DNA of 64,000 nucleotides. It comes from Pyrenopolyporus hunteri (Eukaryota; Ascomycota; Sordariomycetes; Xylariales; Hypoxylaceae). Under the pieces are notes generated by a model. The model had not been told where the DNA came from, searched no databases, and was given only the letters and a program-made list of their open reading frames with translations. The first letter of the stretch is position 1; each line of letters begins with the position of its first letter. Positions 58,408 through 64,000 of the stretch are shown here, in pieces. The position numbers and the translations under genes were made by a program. Location: assembly GCA_902806595.1 (NCBI GenBank), contig CADCXC010000044.1, positions 496,001 to 560,000 of the forward strand, given 5' to 3'.

Positions 58408-59282
58408 TATATATATTTTTAAAAATATTTATATTTTATTCGATATAAATTTATATTTAAAAACGAATAATTTTAAATAAATAATAATAATTTAATTAAT
58501 TTTTTTTAAATTAAAAAAATAAAAATTAATTAATAAAAAATATATATATATATTTTTTAATAATAATTTTTTAATAAAAATCGCATTTTTTAATAATTTA
58601 TTAAAATTAATAAATCGATCGATTTTAATTTTTTTTATTAATGTTTTTACGATTATAATAATCGACGTATAATCGTAAAAATATAAATTATAAAATATAT
58701 TTTTAATATATATATTTATTAAAAAATTAAATTTTATTATATTTTATTTATTAATATATACGTTTTTATATATTTTTAATTTTACGGTTTTTTTTTAAAA
58801 AATTTCGTTAATTAAATTTTTTAAATATAATTAATAATTTTTAATAATTTAATATAATATATTAAAATAAATTTATTTTTATTTAAATTCGAAATTATAA
58901 AAACTTTCGTAATTTAAAATATAAACGTATATTTTTATAATTAAATATTTTTTATTTAAAAATATTCGATTTAATATTTTTATTATTAAATTATATATTA
59001 TTTTTTTCGAATTATTAAAATCGATAAAATTTAAATTTTTAAATAAATTATTTAAATAAATTTTAATTAAAATTAATTTTTAATATATTAATAATTTTAA
59101 TTTTATAACATAATTAATAATATATATTATTAATATTATTATATAAAAATTCGTAAAAATAAATATAACATTATAATTATATCGAAATATATATATAATA
59201 ATTTTATTTTATTATATATAATTTATCGATTTTTATTTTATTAAAAAACGCTATTTTTATCGATAAATATAATATCGTATAA

Positions 59283-59590
59283 TATTAAATAATAAAAAGT
59301 CGTTAATTAATAAATCGAAAAAAAATATTATATAATTATTTAATATAAAAATTACGAAAAAATGTTATATTTATTATATTTATTTATATAAAAATATAAA
59401 TAATTAATTTTATATTAATCGATATTTATATATTTTTTTAAAATATATTTTTTAAATTTTTATTATTTAAAACGACGAAATATTTAATAAAAATATATTT
59501 ATTATTATTATTATTACGGTGAATTTTTAATATAAAATCATATAATTATATTAATAATTTTTTTTTCGTATTGTTTTTAATTATTAATAA
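59283..59590. repeat. Diverged repeat family 2, copy 1
   Basis: Direct repeat of 62942-63240: both begin TTAAATAATAAAA(A/G)GTCGTT and share CGATATTTATATA, ACGAAATATTTAATAAAAAT and TTATTACGGT. Many differences are C/T or G/A. Its right part also forms an inverted repeat with about 59655-59785. Confidence 0.7.
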
Positions 59591-59785
59591 TATTAAATTT
59601 TTTTTATTTAAATATTTATTAATATAAATAATATTACGATAAAATTATAAAAATAAATGAAAAAAATAAATAAAAAAAATTTAATATTATTAATAATTAA
59701 AAAAAATACGAAAAAAAAATTATTAATATAATTATATAATTTCGTATTAAATAATTTATCGTAATAATAATAATAAATATTTAAA
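59495..59785. repeat. Inverted repeat, arms about 110-130 bp
   Basis: Sequence at about 59495-59625 (TTATTATTATTATTACGGTG ... AATTATTAATAATATTAAAT) returns inverted at about 59655-59785 (ATTTAATATTATTAATAATT ... GTAATAATAATAATAAATAT), with a short AT spacer. Confidence 0.75.
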
Positions 59786-59825
59786 AATATACGTAATAAT
59801 TAAAAATAATTATATAATTTTTTTT

Positions 59826-59965
59826 TACGATTATATATTTTTTTAATATCTATATAAAGTTAAATATATATTCGAATAATTTTAAAAATAAAATATACAC
59901 CGATATAAAACTTATATTATTAAAAAAGTTTAATTAAAACGAAATTAACGATTTATTTTATTTAT
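59826..59965. mobile_element. Fragment of the inverted-repeat family
   Basis: Matches the inner right arm of the element family (ACACCGATATAAAACTTATA, then ATTAAAAAAGTTTAATTAAA) but lacks the outer ends. A truncated relic. Confidence 0.6.
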
Positions 59966-60165
59966 TTTTTTTTTTTACGAACATTAAACGCGACTCGATA
60001 AATGCTTTTTTTTTTTCGGTAATTCGAAAGTTTTAAACTTTTCGCTATTTTCGAATAACGTTACGTTCGCTTCGATTTTCGTAATCTTTTAATTAACGGT
60101 AATCGTATTTTTTTTATTAACGAAAAATTCTTTTAATAATAATACTTTATTTTAATATTAAAAAT

Positions 60166-60935
60166 AAACATTATTATATATATTATTATATTTTATTATC
60201 GAGTTTTATTTATATTATTAATACATTAAAATATTTATTATATTTAATAACTTTACATATAAATCTATATATAATCGTATTAATATATAATGTACACTTT
60301 ATGCCTTTTTTTAATTAATTTAATTTTCATTATATATTTTATTATATATCCCATTATATTTTATTATATCCTACTTATTCTAAAGATATAAAATATAAAA
60401 AATAGATTATTAATTTCGCGTTAATTAAACTTTTTTAATGGTATAAATTTTATATTAATGTATGCTTTATTTTAAAAATTATTCGAATATATACTTAATT
60501 TCATACGAATGTTAAAAAAATATACGATCGTAAAAAAGATTATATAACTACTTTTAAAGCTATTATTTATACTTTTAAATTAATTTTATATTTAAATAAT
60601 TTTTAAAATAAAACATGCATCGATATAAAATTTATACTATTAAAAAAGTTTAATTAACACGAAATTAACGATTTATTTTTTATATTTTATATCTTTAAAA
60701 TAAATAAAATATAATAAAATATATAATAAAAAAACTATATATAATTTAAACTTAATATATATAATAAATCTAATTAAAAAAATATACTCGTATTCGAAAA
60801 AATTATTTAATTTACTACATTTTTATATGGGAATTCGTTAATAAAGTCGAATAAAAAATAAAAAATATATTTTTTATATTAATAATATAAATAAAAATTC
60901 GATAATAAAAATAAATAATACATATAATAATGCTT
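60166..60935. mobile_element. Inverted-repeat element copy E (mutated)
   Basis: 770 bp, flanked by TTAAAAAT (60158-60165 and 60936-60943). Same orientation as copy D (ATACATTAAAATATTTATTA follows the left end). The right end AATGCTT keeps the G and C that copies A and B lost, so mutation is less complete. The inner arms (TTTTTTAATGGTATAAATTT at 60431-60450) are intact in outline. Confidence 0.85.
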
Positions 60936-62941
60936 TTAAAAATAAATAATTTAAAAATTATATAATTATTTTATAATAATAAATTAATATAAAAAATAAA
61001 AATATTTATATACGAATTTTTCGTTAAAAAAATAAAAATAAAATAATATTATAAAAAATAAATTAAATATAATAAATATATAAATTTTATTTATAAAAAT
61101 GAAAATAAAATATATTAAAATTAATTATTATATCGTAATTATAATAATAAATATATAATTTAAAAAAACATTTAATAATTTAATAAATAAAAAAAAATTA
61201 AAAAATATACGTTTATAAATTTCGTTAATTCGAAAAAATTTTAAATAATAAAAAAATTATCGTTAAATTTAATTTTATATTTAATAATATAAAAAATATT
61301 TACGTTTTTCGTAATACGAAAAAATTTAATATTTATACGATTTTAATTTTAAATAATATTAAAAACGTTAATACTTCGAAATTTTTTATTATTTTTTTAA
61401 AAAAAAAATTAAAAAATAAAGAAAAAAAATTATAATAATCGAATAATTTTAGGTTCGAATTTATTTCGAAATTTATTCGATTTTTATTATAATTTAATTT
61501 AAATTAAAATTTAAATTATTTTAAATATAATTAAACGTAATAAATTATATTTTATTCAAAAATATTTAATAATAAATATTCATATCGTTTATTAAAATAT
61601 AATATAAATATTTAAAATATTAACGTAAATATAAAAAAATAAATAAAATAAAAATATAATAATTATTTAAAAATTATAATTTATAAAAAATAAATCGTAT
61701 TTTTCGAATTTCGATAATTATTATATAATTTAAAATAAATTAAAAAGAGTAATTTTATATATTAATAAAATATTAAATAAAATAAAATAAATTAACGAAA
61801 TAAATTATAATTAAATTATAATAAAAATAAAAATTTAAAATTATAAAATTAAAATTTAATTTATATATATAAAATTACCAAAAATATCGAAAAAAAACTT
61901 TTATTTCGACTATATTATAAAAATATACGAAAGGTTTTAATATAATAATGGAAAATATAAACGTATATTATTTATTGTTAAATAAAAAAAATAAAATTTA
62001 AAATAATTTAAAAAAAATTTCCATTTAATAAAACGTTAACGTTTTATTTTTTTTACTTTTAAAAAATATATTATTAAAAAATCTTATAAATAAAAAAACT
62101 TAACGTTAAATTTAATTTAAATCGATTTTAAATTTAATTATATTATTTCGAAACTTTTCGAATAAAATAATTTTAATTATATAACGTAATAAATTAAAAT
62201 AAATATAAAAATAAAACGAAAAAAATCCACGTAATAAAAATCGATAAAATATAAAAAAAATAAATAACATTTTAATTAAAATTAAAATTTAAAAAATTAA
62301 AATTTTTAACGAATTTGAAAATAAAATCGATATAAATAAATATATATATCGTTTAACGAAAAAAATTTAAAAAATAATATAAATAATTACGTTATAACGA
62401 AAATTTTTAATAATAAAAGTAATTAAATAATAATCGAAAAAAATATAATAAATTAAAATTAATATAATATATATTCGAAAAAAATAAAATAAAATAAAAA
62501 CGAAATAATATTAAAAAAATTAAAAATCGTTAATAAATAATATAAAATAACGATAAATACGATTAAATAAATATATTTTCGAATAATAATAACGGAAATT
62601 TTATACGATAATATTAAACTTTAAAAATTAAAAAAATAAATTAAATTTAAAAATTAATAACTATTATAAAATATATATTTATTTAATATTAAAAAGTAAT
62701 TTTTATAAATTTTTAATTAATAAATTTTTTTATTAATAACGTCGATTCATTCGATATCGAAAACAATCGAATAAATTTAATTAATTTATTTTAAATATAA
62801 TAAAAAATTATATAAAAAAAAATAAAAAATATAATTAAAAAATTAAATTATAAAAAATATTATATAAAAGTTTTTTATTTATAAATTTTTTTAAAATTTA
62901 CGGAAAACTTTTATTTCGAATTTTAATTAAAATAATTATAT

Positions 62942-63240
62942 TATTAAATAATAAAAGGTCGTTAATTAATAAATCGAAAAAAAGATATTATATAATCGCG
63001 TAATAAAAAATTACGAAAAAAATATTAATTTATTTTATTTATATATATAAAAATTAAAATAATTAATTTCGTATCGATCGATATTTATATACTTTTTTAA
63101 AATATATATTTTAATATTTTATTATATAAAACAACGAAATATTTAATAAAAATATATTTATCGTTGTTATTATTACGGTAAATTCTTTAATATAAAATTA
63201 TATAATTATATTAATAATTTTCTTTTCGTAATTCCTTTTT
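62942..63240. repeat. Diverged repeat family 2, copy 2
   Basis: Partner of 59283-59590 in direct orientation; see that entry for shared words. Both copies are fully CpG-restricted. Confidence 0.7.
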
Positions 63241-64000
63241 TTCTTTTAATTATTAATAATAATAAATTTCTTTTTTTTATTTTTTTATTTATTTTTATAA
63301 TTTTATCGTCATATTATTTATATTAATAAACGTTTTTAACGTTTTATTAACGTTATTTTTCGTTATAACGTTAATAGAATTATTTTTTTTATAAATTTAT
63401 TTAATTTTTATTATTTTTCGATTTTTATACGATTATCGAAATAATATAATATCGATTATAAACTTTTTTTTTCGTGATATTTAATTTAATTAAATATTTC
63501 TAAAATAAATAAAAATTAATATAAATAATAATAAAAAAATTTAAATAATTTAATTTTTTATTAATTAACGAAATCGTCGTTTTAAAAATTATAATTATAT
63601 TTACGTTATATATTATAATATAACTTTCGTTTATTAAAACGTTTCGTATAATACGTTTTAATTTAATCGAATTTTAATAAATAATATTATTTTTAATATT
63701 AAAAAATAATTTCGAAAACGTTTTATTTACGATAAATATAATATATTTAATTTAAAAATTTAAATTTTTATTATTTATATATAATTTATCGATAAAAATA
63801 AATAATTTAATATTTTTTAAATCTAAAAATATAAATCGTAATTTTCGATTAATATTTACTGTTTATTAATTAAATCGTTTATTAAATTTCGTAATTTCGG
63901 TAATTTCGAATTTACGATATTAAATTATTTCGAATATATTATACGTAATTTTAAATTAATAAATCGATATAATATATGTTTTATAAATACGTTATTATAC

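Larger units (their letters stand above)
48383..64000. repeat. Hypermutated AT-rich block (RIP-type heterochromatin)
   Basis: From about 48430 the base composition drops abruptly to almost pure A and T, except for one unmutated element at 57.6-58.4 kb. For example 48721-48780 has one C and one G, together as CpG. Across most of the block C occurs almost only as CpG, on both strands, which is what C-to-T change at CpA, CpT and CpC on both strands would leave. There are no readable genes; open frames such as 54639-54824 are chance. Contents recognised: an inverted-repeat element family (five delimited copies), tandem repeats, hairpins and a second diverged repeat family. It may be pericentromeric or another dispersed heterochromatic island; the window does not show which. 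Confidence 0.85.

Noticed and set aside
48430..64000. Mitochondrial DNA insertion
   Set aside because: AT-rich, but no mitochondrial protein, rRNA or tRNA sequence is visible, and the CpG-only pattern and repeat relics fit RIP instead.

Overview
The window is a nuclear fragment from a filamentous ascomycete (Pezizomycotina, probably Sordariomycetes). Three things point there: short GT-AG introns (mostly 46-80 nt, CTAAC/CTGAC-like branch sites); fungal-type gene content (SPX-RING ligase, Gbp2/Hrb1-like RRM protein, Sqs1, H2A ending in SQEL, intron-bearing divergent H2A/H2B); and a long AT-rich block that looks like repeat-induced point mutation (RIP). I cannot name the species.

Layout. 1-48,400 is ordinary gene territory with fifteen protein genes supported from sequence: an Ecdysoneless/SGT1 protein (-), SMC6 (+), COQ9 (-), a Gbp2-like three-RRM protein (+), SRP14 (-), SGD1/NOM1 (+), LPD1 (+), cystathionine gamma-synthase (-), an SPX-RING E3 ligase (-), JJJ1 (+), ATG4 (-), SQS1 (+), histones H2B (-) and H2A (+), a complex I LYR subunit like NDUFB9 (-) and KGD2 (+), sixteen counting both histones. 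Several (SRP14, NDUFB9-like, H2A, H2B, the Gbp2-like gene) are cut into small exons and had to be spliced by hand. 8.3-15.3 kb is a gene-poor gap. Intergenic spacers are littered with the palindromic word TACCTAGGTA.

From about 48,430 to the end (15.5 kb) the sequence is extremely AT-rich, and almost every remaining C or G sits in a CpG. It holds no readable gene. Inside it is a family of palindromic 770-795 bp elements with 59-bp terminal inverted repeats and 8-bp target-site duplications. Five copies can be delimited to the base by matching duplications: one is unmutated (57613-58407), one is partly mutated and nested inside an older copy, and three are heavily mutated. This gives a small stratigraphy of transposition and hypermutation.

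Functional links. Mitochondrial energy metabolism is well represented: LPD1 (E3) and KGD2 (E2) are two subunits of the same 2-oxoglutarate dehydrogenase complex, with COQ9 (ubiquinone) and a complex I subunit alongside. RNA and ribosome biogenesis is covered by SGD1, JJJ1, SQS1, Gbp2-like and SRP14; chromatin by SMC6 and H2A/H2B. This is ordinary mixed housekeeping content rather than a dedicated cluster. The most unusual gene is the Gbp2-like one, with a 4-nt first coding exon, a 1.35-kb first intron carrying a possible frame-breaking cassette exon, and an 8-nt microexon that encodes the core of RNP1.
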